Notes: generated by a model not told the origin, from the sequence alone. Shown: positions 8,391 through 17,172, counted from the first letter of the stretch. The stretch is DNA of 58,002 bases from an uncultured Opitutales bacterium (GCA_944390805.1 CALXQW010000035.1:1-58002); one strand, 5' to 3'. Numbers and translations: made by a program.

Positions 8391-10181
8391 ATGTCGGCAA
8401 AGGAAAGCTGGTCTTCTAATATGGGCGTCATTCTCGCGGTGGCGGGCAGCGCTGTTGGGCTGGGCAATTTCCTGAAATTTCCGGGGCAGGTTGCCATGTA
8501 CGGCGGCGCGGCCTTCATGATTGCGTATGTGATATCTTTCTTCATTCTCGGAATGCCTATCGCCTTTGCTGAATGGACACTCGGCAGACACGGCGGTTCA
8601 AAAGGCTTTAATTCTCCTCCGGGAATTCTCATGCGCTCTTGCCCATGGCCAAAAATAAAATATTTTGGGCTCTTGGGGGTTATGCTAACTACCATAGTCT
8701 ACTGCTATTATATATACATAGAGGCATGGTGTCTTGGATATGCGGTGAACTTTGCAAGAGGAGTTATGGACTTTAAATCCATAGACGCAGCGGGAGATTT
8801 CTTTGTGTCGTTCATAGGGGCGGCTGAGAACGGGGCGGCAATATCGGTGTCTTTTGAAAAGGTGTTTGTGTTCTTTCTTGTGGCATTTGTGCTGAACTTC
8901 TGGCTGATATATAGAGGCGTATCAAAAGGGATAGAGTTCTTTTGCAAGTATGCAATGCCAACGCTTGTTCTGATAGCGCTTATTCTTGTAGTTAGGGTAA
9001 TGACGCTCGGCGCGGTTGACGAAACCCATCCTGAAAGAAATATAAACCAGGGCTTGGGATTCATGTGGAATCCGGTTAAGGTTGTGCTTGAGGAAAAGGG
9101 TGAAAATGGCGAGTGGAAAGAAATATCAAGGCTTGTCGGCTATGAGCAGATAGACGCCGCAAAAGAGCGCGTTGCAAAGATGAAAAAAGAGGCGCAGTCT
9201 GCCGGGAAAATTGGCGGAGAAAACCTAACTGATGGAAAATCTGCCGCCCATCCGGAGTTGCGCGTAAGGGAGATATCGGTATTTGAGCAACTGCTGAATG
9301 CGTCTATATGGATAGCGGCGGCTGGTCAGGTGTTCTTCAGCCTAACTGTTGGATTCGGCGCAATACTGACCTATGCGAGCTATCTAAAAAAGAACGACGA
9401 TATTGTTTTAAGCGCGCTTTCGTCCAGCGCGGCGAACGAGTTTTGCGAGGTCTGTCTTGGCGGCATGATTACCGTTCCGGCGGCGGTCGCATTTTTTGGA
9501 GTAAGCGGAGTTGTTGGTGCTGGACTGAGTCTTTTTGATCTTGGTTTTAGGGTTTTGCCGCTGTTTTTTACCCATATATTCTGGGGGTCGGTATTTGGAC
9601 TTATGTTCTTTGCCCTGTTGTTTTTGGCGGCGGTTACAAGCTCCCTTTCTATGCTTCAGCCAGGAATAGCGTTTATGGAGGAGGCCGCTGGTGTTGGAAG
9701 AAAATTCTCGTCTCTAATAATGGGGGTTATAACTTTCTTCATATCGGGGTTTGTCTTGTACTTCTCTAAGGATTTAAAGGCTATGGATACCTTCGATTTC
9801 TGGATAGGGCAGGTTATTATCTTTATATTCGGAATGGTGGAAGTCTTCATCTTGGCATGGGTTATAGGCGCAAAGAAAGGCGTGGATTTAGCCAATAGCG
9901 GATCTATAATAAAGCTTCCCAAAATCTCATGGGTGGTGCTTGGATACATTACACCAATAACAATAATGATTGTTTTTGCGGCGTGGTTGGCAAAAGAACT
10001 GTTCGGCTTTGGAGTGGGCAAGAGCAGCCCTTACATATCTGACCTAACCGGCGGCGCAACCGGAGAGCCAAATCTTGTGGCGTGGATGTGTATGGCTATA
10101 ATTGCGGGGCTATATCTATTTTTAGCTATGGTTCTTGCATCTTCAAAAAAATACAAAAAATTTGAGGACAGACAAATATGA
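8391..10181 (+). CDS. sodium-dependent symporter of the NSS/SNF family
   Basis: Neurotransmitter:sodium symporter homologue, importing an amino acid or related solute with Na+. The 596-residue protein has the family N-terminus: SSNMGVILAVAGSAVGLGNFLKFP holds the unwound TM1 sodium/substrate site, followed by GGAAFMIAYV and GMPIAFAEWTLG. TM6 is at QVFFSLTVGFGAILTYASY. Between TM5 and TM6 (about residues 225-300) there is a charged insertion of roughly 60-80 residues, which includes EEKGENGEWKEISR and AKMKKEAQSAGK. Typical bacterial members (about 450-510 residues) lack it. The stop codon overlaps the start of a 56-residue membrane protein (ATGA), a common arrangement for NSS carriers with a small partner. 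The substrate cannot be told. Confidence 0.88.
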   Translation: MSAKESWSSNMGVILAVAGSAVGLGNFLKFPGQVAMYGGAAFMIAYVISFFILGMPIAFAEWTLGRHGGSKGFNSPPGILMRSCPWPKIKYFGLLGVMLTTIVYCYYIYIEAWCLGYAVNFARGVMDFKSIDAAGDFFVSFIGAAENGAAISVSFEKVFVFFLVAFVLNFWLIYRGVSKGIEFFCKYAMPTLVLIALILVVRVMTLGAVDETHPERNINQGLGFMWNPVKVVLEEKGENGEWKEISRLVGYEQIDAAKERVAKMKKEAQSAGKIGGENLTDGKSAAHPELRVREISVFEQLLNASIWIAAAGQVFFSLTVGFGAILTYASYLKKNDDIVLSALSSSAANEFCEVCLGGMITVPAAVAFFGVSGVVGAGLSLFDLGFRVLPLFFTHIFWGSVFGLMFFALLFLAAVTSSLSMLQPGIAFMEEAAGVGRKFSSLIMGVITFFISGFVLYFSKDLKAMDTFDFWIGQVIIFIFGMVEVFILAWVIGAKKGVDLANSGSIIKLPKISWVVLGYITPITIMIVFAAWLAKELFGFGVGKSSPYISDLTGGATGEPNLVAWMCMAIIAGLYLFLAMVLASSKKYKKFEDRQI

Positions 10182-10348
10182 CTATAGGCGGCTGGATAAC
10201 TTTCATATTGTCGACCGGTTCTGTATGTGCGCTCTTTGTGTGGTGCATGTACAAGGTTGTATCGTCGGGCAGGGCGGAGAAAATATCCTTCGATGTTGAT
10301 GCGGGACATTCTGACAACCCTAAAAAGCGTTCCTTCCCGGAGGAATAA
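10178..10348 (+). CDS. small membrane subunit associated with the NSS symporter (MetS-like)
   Basis: A 56-residue frame whose ATG overlaps the stop of the symporter gene (ATGA). The protein begins MTIGGWITFILSTGSVCALF, a single hydrophobic helix of about 24 residues, and continues with a short charged tail ending RSFPEE. Small one-helix proteins directly downstream of NSS transporters are known as accessory subunits, for example MetS next to MetP. Size, overlap and topology fit that role. I identify it by context and topology, not by a diagnostic motif. Translation is probably coupled to the upstream gene. Confidence 0.7.
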   Translation: MTIGGWITFILSTGSVCALFVWCMYKVVSSGRAEKISFDVDAGHSDNPKKRSFPEE

Positions 10349-10483
10349 TTTCTATTTTGCCCGCCGGTGCAAATTGCATTTTTTTTATACTATTTTTGCG
10401 CGCCTAGAGGCTTCAACCGATATATCTTCCTTAAGATGGCACTTCGGGGCAGGTTGATAAATTCTTTTCCCCCATATATTGTT

Positions 10484-10531
10484 TATGCCCCTTTGCCATT
10501 GCAAAATGCGCAAGGCGGTAAAAGGGGCATA
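10484..10531 (-). terminator. long stem-loop after trpA
   Basis: An inverted repeat pairs TATGCCCCTTTGCC with GGTAAAAGGGGCATA with a one-base bulge, extended inside by GCC.TTGC pairing around an AAAAT loop. It lies 14 bases past the trpA stop on the minus strand and also faces the end of the NSS operon, so it may stop both. There is no uninterrupted U-run, so intrinsic termination is likely but not certain. Confidence 0.5.
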
Positions 10532-10544
10532 TAATCTTAAGTTT

Positions 10545-11324
10545 CTAATTAGCCCTTCCAAGAGTCTCAATGAGTTTCTTTGCTGCGGCATCTACAGACT
10601 TCTCCGTGGATAGCAACTTTATAAACAAGCTTCCTACGATGGCTCCGCATGAATTTGCGCAGGCGTCTTTGTAGGTTGTGGGATTTGATATCCCAAAGCC
10701 TATCAGTCTTGGCAGCTTTAATGACATTGAATTTATGCGTCTGAAGTAAGATAGTTGCTCTTCGCCGAAAGACTCCCTTGTTCCGGTTGTAGCTGCGGCC
10801 GAAACCATGTATATGAATCCGTCGCAGTTGGAGTCTATCTTCCTAATGCGATCTTCAGATGTTTCTGGAGTTATGAGCATTATGGTCTTTACTCCATACT
10901 TATTGGCAAGGGGCTTAAAGTATTTTAGATATTCCGAGAAGGGGAGATCTGGTATTATTATTGCATCTATGCCAATGTCGGCGCACTTTTTAAAGACGCC
11001 TTCTATGCCATATTGCACAAACGGATTCAAATATCCCATAAGCACAAGGGGAATATTGCATTTTTGCCTTATGCCCTCGAGCTGGCAGAAGAGCTTTTTT
11101 AAGCTCATACCGTTCTTAAGGGCCTTGGTGGAGCTGTCCTGTATTACGGGGCCATCGGCCATGGGATCGGAGAAGGGAACTCCTACTTCAACCATGTCTA
11201 CTCCGTGCTTTTCAAGGCTATGTATAACTTCCACGGTGTCGTTTAGATGGGGGTATCCGGCGGTAAAATACACGCTCAAGATGCCGTTGGGCTTTTCGAC
11301 AAACAATTTTTCTATTCTATTCAT
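10545..11324 (-). CDS. trpA: tryptophan synthase alpha subunit
   Basis: Cleaves indole-3-glycerol phosphate to indole and glyceraldehyde 3-phosphate and channels indole to TrpB. The 259 residues show the TIM-barrel signatures: the catalytic Glu in VEVGVPFSDPMADGP (about residue 47), the catalytic Asp in IDAIIIPDLPF, and the phosphate-binding LIGFGISNP followed by GAIVGS. It is the last gene of the trp operon. Its ATG overlaps the trpF stop (ATGA), so it is translationally coupled, and a stem-loop follows. Its partner trpB is seven genes away at the operon head rather than adjacent. Confidence 0.97.
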   Translation of the reverse strand: MNRIEKLFVEKPNGILSVYFTAGYPHLNDTVEVIHSLEKHGVDMVEVGVPFSDPMADGPVIQDSSTKALKNGMSLKKLFCQLEGIRQKCNIPLVLMGYLNPFVQYGIEGVFKKCADIGIDAIIIPDLPFSEYLKYFKPLANKYGVKTIMLITPETSEDRIRKIDSNCDGFIYMVSAAATTGTRESFGEEQLSYFRRINSMSLKLPRLIGFGISNPTTYKDACANSCGAIVGSLFIKLLSTEKSVDAAAKKLIETLGRAN

Positions 11325-11950
11325 TTTCTCAACTCCTTTATAAATTTTGATACTGCGGATATGTCTTTTAATGCCGGAGAAATCTCAAAACGGCTGTTTA
11401 TGTCGACTCCACGGATGTTGTCTTTGCAAATATTTCTTGCGGATTGCGCATCGCCGGGAGATATTCCGCCACTGACTATTGCGGGAATATTTGAGGGGAT
11501 TCCTTTCAAGATGTTCCAGTCGAACTTTTCTCCGGCTCCGCCCTTATTTGGCGTTTTTGTATCGAACAATAGCATGTCTGCGCACTGCGCATAATCTCTT
11601 GCAATAGACACATCTTCCAAATTCCTTATGCCTATTGCCTTTATAACCCTAATATTGCGCAGTTTGAGTTCCTCGCATAAGCCGGGCGTTTCCATGCCGT
11701 GCAGCTGCACTGTGGAAAAATTGTACCTCTGGCAGATATCAAAGATATAGCCAAAATCTTCATCTACAAATACGGCTACTTTCTCTATGCATGGGGGCAG
11801 GTCAAATATGGATTTGTCGGGATTCTCCCCCACAAAACGGGGGGATTTCTTATAGAATATAAATCCCATCATATCTGGAGACAGTTCGGCTATGCGCCTT
11901 ATGTTCTCGGCAAAGCGCATTCCGCATACCTTTATCTTTGGAGGGGTCAT
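11321..11950 (-). CDS. trpF: phosphoribosylanthranilate isomerase
   Basis: Amadori rearrangement of N-(5'-phosphoribosyl)anthranilate to CdRP, fourth step of tryptophan synthesis from chorismate. The 209-residue barrel has the general-base cysteine in the N-terminal KVCGMRFAEN, GFIFYKKSPRFV, the conserved VQLHGMETP, and LFDTKTPNKGGAGEKFDW with the catalytic Asp. The phosphate site is VSGGISPGDA and GVDINSRFE is near the end. Both ends overlap neighbours by four bases (ATGA), with trpC upstream and trpA downstream. A separate trpF, not fused to trpC as in enteric bacteria. Confidence 0.96.
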   Translation of the reverse strand: MTPPKIKVCGMRFAENIRRIAELSPDMMGFIFYKKSPRFVGENPDKSIFDLPPCIEKVAVFVDEDFGYIFDICQRYNFSTVQLHGMETPGLCEELKLRNIRVIKAIGIRNLEDVSIARDYAQCADMLLFDTKTPNKGGAGEKFDWNILKGIPSNIPAIVSGGISPGDAQSARNICKDNIRGVDINSRFEISPALKDISAVSKFIKELRK

Positions 11951-12735
11951 CTTATTTGCGATATAAAGCTCTTCAGCGCTTTTGCAGGCTCCTCTTGAGC
12001 CATAAAAGCTTCTCCTATTAAAAATGCGCCGTATCCGGCTGCGGCCAGCTCGGCTGCTATCTGAGGGGTTTTTATTCCGCTTTCGGAAACTTTCAAGAAT
12101 TCGTCGGGTAGGTCTTTTGCCATATCCAATGACGTCTTGTACGACGTAATGAAAGTATTCAAATTCCTGTTGTTTACACCAAGCATGTCTATGTGCTTGT
12201 TTATATGCGACATCTCCTCCGCGGAATGTATCTCAAGAAGAACCTGCAAGCCTATGGAATGCGCATATTCCGACAGCTCCGCACAAAGGGATTTATCCAA
12301 CATTGCTGCTATCAGCAGAATTGCGTCGGCTCCGTAGGCCTTGGCCTGCTCTATCTGTATGAAATCCAATATGAACTCCTTGCGCAGAAGCGGAAGGCGC
12401 GGGGCAGATTTCCTCGCGGAACTGAGGTCGTCGAGGCTTCCCCCAAAATTGGGCCCGTCTGTAAGCACGCTTGCTGCCCCGGCTCCCTCGCTAAAATATG
12501 AGGCTACCACCTCACCGGAGTTCGCGTCTTTGTTTATGTATCCTAAAGACGGAGATTTCCTCTTAAATTCCGCAATTATTCCTACGCCCTTTGAAGAGGA
12601 GAGGCTAGAGCGCATATCGAGCCTTGAAAGAGAGTACTCTGGCTTTGAGCGCAGATGCTCCAATGCTCCTGGCTCGTTTATGCGCAAAACCTCAGCGCGC
12701 TTCTGGCGAACTATTTCTTCAAGTATGCTATTCAT
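11947..12735 (-). CDS. trpC: indole-3-glycerol phosphate synthase
   Basis: Ring closure of CdRP to indole-3-glycerol phosphate. The 262 residues match the family: an N-terminal arm NSILEEIVRQKRAEV, GIIAEFKRKSPSLGYI with catalytic Lys and the phosphate-binding SPS, LLRKEFILDFIQIEQAKAYGADAILLI with the catalytic Lys, LGVNNRNLNTF, SESGI and GAFLIGEAFM. The ATG at 12735 lies almost on the trpD stop, and the 3' end overlaps trpF by four bases, so translation is tightly coupled. Confidence 0.97.
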   Translation of the reverse strand: MNSILEEIVRQKRAEVLRINEPGALEHLRSKPEYSLSRLDMRSSLSSSKGVGIIAEFKRKSPSLGYINKDANSGEVVASYFSEGAGAASVLTDGPNFGGSLDDLSSARKSAPRLPLLRKEFILDFIQIEQAKAYGADAILLIAAMLDKSLCAELSEYAHSIGLQVLLEIHSAEEMSHINKHIDMLGVNNRNLNTFITSYKTSLDMAKDLPDEFLKVSESGIKTPQIAAELAAAGYGAFLIGEAFMAQEEPAKALKSFISQIR

Positions 12736-12736
12736 A

Positions 12737-13747
12737 TCAGGAATTTAAAGATACAAATTTCTCAAACGCATTTTTTGCGCGCCCGCTCTTGAGGGAGTCT
12801 CTTGCCAATGATATGGCGGAATCTACCCCCATGGAAGGCTCCAATGTCAAAAGTCCAAAAGCCGCGTTTATAAGCACGGCATTGCTCTGCTCTTCGGCGG
12901 CCTGGCCGGAAAGCACCATGTCGAAAATTTTGGCAGCCTCCTGGGGGGTATCGCCTCCGTACAGGGCTTTCTGTTGCGCCCTCTTAAAGCCGAATTGCTC
13001 GGGCGTGTATATGTCTTCGGAAAGATTTGAAAATACCTTGAACTCTGACGTCAGGGAGACTTCGTCGTAGCCGTCGAGAGAGTTTACTATCGTGAAGTTC
13101 TGCCCGCTTTCCTCAAAAAGATACTTGTACGCCCTTGCCAGCTTTAAATTGTAAACGCCAAGCAGCTGGCTGTGCGGCATCACCGGATTTACCAACGGTC
13201 CCAACATATTGAAGAAGGTCCTTACCCCAAGAGATTTTCTAACCCCCGATACGCTCTTTAGCGCCGGGCTAAAAAGCGGAGCGTGCAAATAGGCCATGTT
13301 GCTCTCTTCAAGAGATCTCCTCAATTTGTCTGTGTCTGCCGAAAATTTCACACCGTGCATCTCAAGGACATTCGACGCTCCGCTTACGGAGCTCGCCCCA
13401 TAGTTGCCGTGCTTTACAACTTTGTATCCGGTTCCCGCAACTACAAAACATGCGCAGGTTGATATGTTGAACGTGTTCTTGCCGTCGCCGCCGGTGCCAA
13501 CTATGTCCAGCGCATTGTAGGCCTTAAGGTCTATGTTGACGCGCCTTTCAAGTATGGCGTCTCGGAAGCCGGCAAGCTCCTGCGTGGTTATGGGCCGCAT
13601 GAGAAATACGGTCATGAAGGCGGCAAGCTGGCTTTCGGGATACAGGCCGGAGGCTATGTTGGACATCACATCTCTGGCCTCCTTCCTGTCCAGGCTGTTG
13701 TGCTCAAAAAGCTTATATAAAATTTCTTTCATGGAGTTGTTTTGCAT
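12737..13747 (-). CDS. trpD: anthranilate phosphoribosyltransferase
   Basis: Transfers phosphoribose from PRPP to anthranilate. The 336-residue product has the PRPP-binding glycine-rich VGTGGDGKNTFNISTCACFV (about residues 83-102), KHGNYGASSVSGASNVLE, and FFNMLGPLVNPVMPHSQLLGVY. The first ATG at 13747 is used. A second in-frame ATG five codons on (MKEIL) could be the true start, and neither has a clear ribosome-binding site. A gap of 26 bases separates it from trpG. TrpD is a stand-alone enzyme, not fused to the TrpG amidotransferase. Confidence 0.96.
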   Translation of the reverse strand: MQNNSMKEILYKLFEHNSLDRKEARDVMSNIASGLYPESQLAAFMTVFLMRPITTQELAGFRDAILERRVNIDLKAYNALDIVGTGGDGKNTFNISTCACFVVAGTGYKVVKHGNYGASSVSGASNVLEMHGVKFSADTDKLRRSLEESNMAYLHAPLFSPALKSVSGVRKSLGVRTFFNMLGPLVNPVMPHSQLLGVYNLKLARAYKYLFEESGQNFTIVNSLDGYDEVSLTSEFKVFSNLSEDIYTPEQFGFKRAQQKALYGGDTPQEAAKIFDMVLSGQAAEEQSNAVLINAAFGLLTLEPSMGVDSAISLARDSLKSGRAKNAFEKFVSLNS

Positions 13748-13773
13748 TGTTATATGGCGTTATTTTTTCAGCG

Positions 13774-14349
13774 TTAAATCTTCAGCCAGTTAGACAGCAT
13801 CTTTCCTCCGCCAGGCGTAAGAATGCTTTCAGGATGAAATTGAACTCCGCGCACATCGAAGTTCTTGTGCGCTATGGCCATTATAAATCCGTTTTCATCC
13901 TCAGCGGTAATGTCGAGGGGGGAGGAGGGGAAGTCTTCCTTAGAGACAACCCACGAGTGGTATCTTCCAGCCTCAAACCTCTCCGGGAAACCGTAGAATA
14001 AGGGGTCTTCAGCCTTCTTTATTATGGGTGTGGCAACTCCGTGGAAACATTCAGACAAGTTCTGAAGCTTTGCTCCAAAAACTTCTCCTATGCCCTGTTC
14101 GCCAAGACATACTCCAAGTATGCTCTTTGAGGGCGCGTATTCCCTTATGACGCCCTCCAAGATTCCGGCTTCCGCGGGTACTCCCGGACCAGGAGAGAGC
14201 AATATTTTGTCGTACTGGCCAACCTCTTCCAAGCCTATCTTGTTGTTCCTGATAACATCGAGAACGTCATTTTTTGCCATCAGCTCCTTTAGCGCATGGG
14301 CAAGATTATATGTGAAGGAGTCGTAATTGTCCAAAAGCAGAATCTTCAT
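13774..14349 (-). CDS. trpG: anthranilate synthase component II (glutamine amidotransferase)
   Basis: Supplies ammonia from glutamine to TrpE. The 191-residue class I amidotransferase carries ILLSPGPGVPAEAG (oxyanion-strand motif), the nucleophilic Cys in ILGVCLGEQGIGEVFG, RYHSWVV, and the catalytic His/Glu in VQFHPESILTPGG. The usual His of GVCLGHQ is Glu here (GVCLGEQ), a substitution also found in functional homologues. It follows trpE by 11 bases. The same protein could also serve aminodeoxychorismate synthase, but the operon context favours tryptophan. Confidence 0.94.
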   Translation of the reverse strand: MKILLLDNYDSFTYNLAHALKELMAKNDVLDVIRNNKIGLEEVGQYDKILLSPGPGVPAEAGILEGVIREYAPSKSILGVCLGEQGIGEVFGAKLQNLSECFHGVATPIIKKAEDPLFYGFPERFEAGRYHSWVVSKEDFPSSPLDITAEDENGFIMAIAHKNFDVRGVQFHPESILTPGGGKMLSNWLKI

Positions 14350-14360
14350 ATGGCATACTC

Positions 14361-15776
14361 CTAAAAATTGTTGATGCTTTGTGCGTACTCTAATGCTTTG
14401 TTTAAGGCGCCAAGCTTGCCGGATACCTCCGCAAGCTCATTTTTCGGGTCGGACTTTGCAACTATTCCGGCTCCAGCTTGAAACTCTAGAGTCTGCGCGC
14501 GGCTTACAAAGGTTCTTATGGTTATTGCCTGGTTTATAGCCCCGTCGAAACCTATGTAGCCTATGCAGCCTCCATACGCCCCGCGCGCGTGCGGCTCTAT
14601 GTCGTCTATTATTTGCATTGCCCTAACTTTTGGGGCTCCGCTTAGAGTTCCAGCTGGGAAGGTATCGGCGAATATCTTTACGGTATTTGCCCCCTCTGCA
14701 ACACGTCCGCTTACCCTCGATACCATATGTATTACGTGCGAGTAATACTGTATCTGCTTTAAGAACTCTATCTTTACATTAGTACAATTTCTGCTCAGAT
14801 CGTTGCGGGCAAGATCTACAAGCATTATGTGTTCGGAGTTCTCCTTTGGGTCTTTAAGCAGCTCCTCGGCAAGGGCGGAATCTTTTGCATCGTTTCCGGT
14901 GCGCCTAAAAGTTCCGGCTATCGGATCTATGTACGCCCTGCCGTTTTGTACCCTCAGATGCGTCTCCGGCGAAGACCCGAATATCCTAAAAGACCCAAAA
15001 TCAAAGTAAAACAAATATGGCGATGGATTTATGCAACGCAGAGCCCTGTACAGGTTGAAGTCGTCCCCCTCAAACCCTTTTGAAAATGCCCTCGATGCCA
15101 CAATCTGAAACGCATCTCCCCTTCGTATGTGACTTACCGCCTTTTCCACAGAGGCCATGTATTGTTCGTTTGTAGACGTAGAATTTAAATCTCCCACAGC
15201 CTTGAACGAATATAGCGGCACGCTGTTGTTGTGGAGAGCGTCTTCTATGGACTCAAGCTTTGGAGTGTCTTCGCCGGGAATATTCTCCACTATGGTCATA
15301 CGGTTGTTGAAGTTGTTCACAACTATTATAAACCGGTAGAGTATGTAGAGCATGTCGGGAATCTTTGGGCAGATGTTTCGGCGCTTTGTGATTTTTACAC
15401 TCTCAAAATATTCTACGCAGTCGTAGGCGGTGAATCCGAAAAGACCATTTATGCCGGTGGGATTGTCCGAGCATATCTCAAAACTGTCAGTGTATGAGCG
15501 CAGCGCGTTTGGAATGTCAAGATGGGTTTCTATGCGCATTTCCTCGCGTGTTGAATCGGGATATGTCATTGTTATCTTCCCGTCGCTAACCTCGAAAGAA
15601 CCTATGGGATCTACCCCTATAAATGAAAAACCATTTTGGGAGGTGTGGAAATCGGAACTCTCGAGCAGCGCGGAGCGTGCGTACATGTCGCGCACTTTCA
15701 TGTATATGCCCACTGGCGTTTGCAAGTCGGCGGCAAGCGTCTTTGTGCGCACATTTAACCTGAATTTATCTTTCAT
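14361..15776 (-). CDS. trpE: anthranilate synthase component I
   Basis: Converts chorismate to anthranilate with ammonia from TrpG. The 471-residue enzyme has the tryptophan-feedback LLES motif near residue 37 (SALLESSDFH). The chorismate-binding core includes IASRAFSKGFEG-like strands, PSPYLFYFDFG, GSSPETHLRV, PIAGTFRRTGN, LVDLARNDLSRN, TFPAGTLSGAPKVRAM and GAYGGCIGYIG. The start ATG is four bases after the trpB stop. The LLES motif suggests end-product inhibition in addition to the attenuation seen upstream. Confidence 0.97.
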   Translation of the reverse strand: MKDKFRLNVRTKTLAADLQTPVGIYMKVRDMYARSALLESSDFHTSQNGFSFIGVDPIGSFEVSDGKITMTYPDSTREEMRIETHLDIPNALRSYTDSFEICSDNPTGINGLFGFTAYDCVEYFESVKITKRRNICPKIPDMLYILYRFIIVVNNFNNRMTIVENIPGEDTPKLESIEDALHNNSVPLYSFKAVGDLNSTSTNEQYMASVEKAVSHIRRGDAFQIVASRAFSKGFEGDDFNLYRALRCINPSPYLFYFDFGSFRIFGSSPETHLRVQNGRAYIDPIAGTFRRTGNDAKDSALAEELLKDPKENSEHIMLVDLARNDLSRNCTNVKIEFLKQIQYYSHVIHMVSRVSGRVAEGANTVKIFADTFPAGTLSGAPKVRAMQIIDDIEPHARGAYGGCIGYIGFDGAINQAITIRTFVSRAQTLEFQAGAGIVAKSDPKNELAEVSGKLGALNKALEYAQSINNF

Positions 15777-15780
15777 CTAT

Positions 15781-16971
15781 TTAAGATTTAAAATATTTTA
15801 AATATGTTGCCATGTCTTTGTCGCCGCGTCCCGACAAGTTCACCACAACTATGTCGGACGGCGAAAATTTGATTTTGCCAAGAGCTGCCAAAGCATGGGC
15901 GCTCTCAAGCGCGGGAATTATTCCCTCCAGCCTTGTAAGTTCCATTGCGGCGTTCAGAGCTTCATCGTCGTTGGCGGCGAGAACTTTGCTGCGGCCGTTC
16001 TCAGACAAGAACGCATGCAATGGCCCTATACCCGGATAATCCAAACCCGCGGAGATAGAGTAGGGCTCTATTATCTGTCCGTCGTCTGTCTGCATGACGT
16101 AGGTTCTGCTGCCATGTATTATGCCGACCCTCCCGCAGTGCATTGTAGCCGCTGTTTTCCCCGAGTCTATTCCAAGCCCGCCCGCCTCTACGGCAACAAG
16201 GCGAACTTTATCGTCTTCCAAGAAATGGTAAAATGCACCTGCCGCATTGCTACCTCCGCCTACACACGCTATGACGTAGTCCGGGCTGGCGGTATTTTCC
16301 TTTTCCATAAGCTGGCTTTTTATCTCCCTGCTTATGACCGACTGAAATTTTGCAACCATCGAAGGATACGGATTTGGCCCTACGGTAGAGCCTATCACAT
16401 AATATGTGTCTTTCGGATGCGAGCACCAATGGCGTATGGCTTCGTTGGTTGCGTCTTTTAGCGTCTTATTTCCGCTCTCAACCGCTATGACTTCCGCTCC
16501 TAGCATCTTCATCTTCTCTACATTTGGCGCCTGTCTTGCAACGTCGAGCGCGCCCATGAATACTTTGCAGGGCATATCCATAAGGGCGCATACAGTTGCA
16601 GTTGCCACTCCGTGTTGGCCGGCTCCGGTCTCGGCTATTATGTTTTTCTTGCCCATCTTGCGGGCGAGCAACACCTGGCCTATGGCGTTGTTTATCTTGT
16701 GGGATCCCGTATGATTTAAGTCTTCCCTCTTAAGATATATCTTTGCCCCGTACTTCTTGCTTAATCTTGTTGCGTAGTAGAGCGGGCTAGGCCTGCCGAC
16801 ATAGTCCCTTAATAGAGAGTCGTATTCAGCTTGAAATTTGCTGTCGTTTTCTATCGACGCATACGCCTTCTTCAATTCTTCCACAACAGCATGGAGTATC
16901 TCCGGAATATATTCTCCTCCAAAGTTGCCGTAGTATCCGTTTTCATCTACTTTATATGTCAATTTATTCAT
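15781..16971 (-). CDS. trpB: tryptophan synthase beta subunit
   Basis: PLP enzyme joining indole and serine. The 396 residues have FGGEYIPE, the PLP lysine in [12 protein letters not shown] (about residue 90), [13 protein letters not shown], and the phosphate-binding [10 protein letters not shown], all of the standard TrpB1 type that pairs with TrpA. It is the first structural gene of the operon, directly behind the attenuator hairpin (38 bases between U-run and ATG). This position, separated from trpA by five genes, differs from the widespread E-G-D-C-F-B-A order. Confidence 0.97.
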   Translation of the reverse strand: MNKLTYKVDENGYYGNFGGEYIPEILHAVVEELKKAYASIENDSKFQAEYDSLLRDYVGRPSPLYYATRLSKKYGAKIYLKREDLNHTGSHKINNAIGQVLLARKMGKKNIIAETGAGQHGVATATVCALMDMPCKVFMGALDVARQAPNVEKMKMLGAEVIAVESGNKTLKDATNEAIRHWCSHPKDTYYVIGSTVGPNPYPSMVAKFQSVISREIKSQLMEKENTASPDYVIACVGGGSNAAGAFYHFLEDDKVRLVAVEAGGLGIDSGKTAATMHCGRVGIIHGSRTYVMQTDDGQIIEPYSISAGLDYPGIGPLHAFLSENGRSKVLAANDDEALNAAMELTRLEGIIPALESAHALAALGKIKFSPSDIVVVNLSGRGDKDMATYLKYFKS

Positions 16972-17009
16972 CTTTTTTCTTTCTTTGTTTTAAAGTTGTT
17001 TATCTGCGT

Positions 17010-17044
17010 AAAAAAAAGGCCGTCCTTTCGGACGGCCTTTTTTT
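17010..17044 (-). terminator. intrinsic terminator (attenuator arms 3:4, also end of rpmJ-rpmE)
   Basis: A perfect eight-base stem, GGCCGTCC / GGACGGCC, with a four-base loop is flanked by eight A and seven T, so it reads as a rho-independent terminator on either strand. On the minus strand it ends the rpmJ-rpmE-trpL transcript unless antitermination occurs. Confidence 0.95.
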
Positions 17045-17131
17045 ATCCTGCGCTCTTGCGCGGCTTATTGAAATCTATTGTATTTTGCACACGCAAATTC
17101 CGTCCGTCTTTCTGTCCGAAAGACGCCACCA
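17010..17131 (-). promoter_or_regulatory. trp operon transcription attenuator
   Basis: Reading the minus strand, tandem Trp codons (17131-17126) are followed at once by arm 1, CGTCTTTC (17125-17118). Arm 1 pairs perfectly with arm 2, GAAAGACG (17112-17105). The end of arm 2, CGGACGG (17106-17100), can instead pair for seven bases with CCGTCCG in arm 3. Arm 3, GGCCGTCC (17037-17030), also forms the terminator with arm 4, GGACGGCC (17025-17018), then eight U. This is the arrangement of classical attenuation: a ribosome stalled at the Trp codons masks arm 1, the 2:3 pair forms and the terminator cannot. Seen directly are the codons and the four complementary arms. The mechanism is inferred from enteric trp operons. 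Confidence 0.88.
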
Positions 17132-17161
17132 GGAAAAATCTGCGCCAGCAAAAATGTTCAT
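17075..17161 (-). CDS. trpL: trp operon leader peptide
   Basis: A 28-residue frame between rpmE and trpB, too small for usual gene finders. It begins MNIFAGADF, has two adjacent Trp codons (residues 11-12, SWWRLS) and ends at a TAG between arm 2 and arm 3 of the attenuator. AAGG lies nine bases upstream of the ATG, and the ATG is only 11 bases after the rpmE stop, so ribosomes finishing rpmE could re-initiate here. The peptide has no recognisable fold. Its role is to let the ribosome sense charged tRNA-Trp. The exact position of the Trp pair directly before arm 1 is the strongest evidence that it is real. Confidence 0.85.
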   Translation of the reverse strand: MNIFAGADFSWWRLSDRKTDGICVCKIQ

Positions 17162-17172
17162 TTTACTATACC

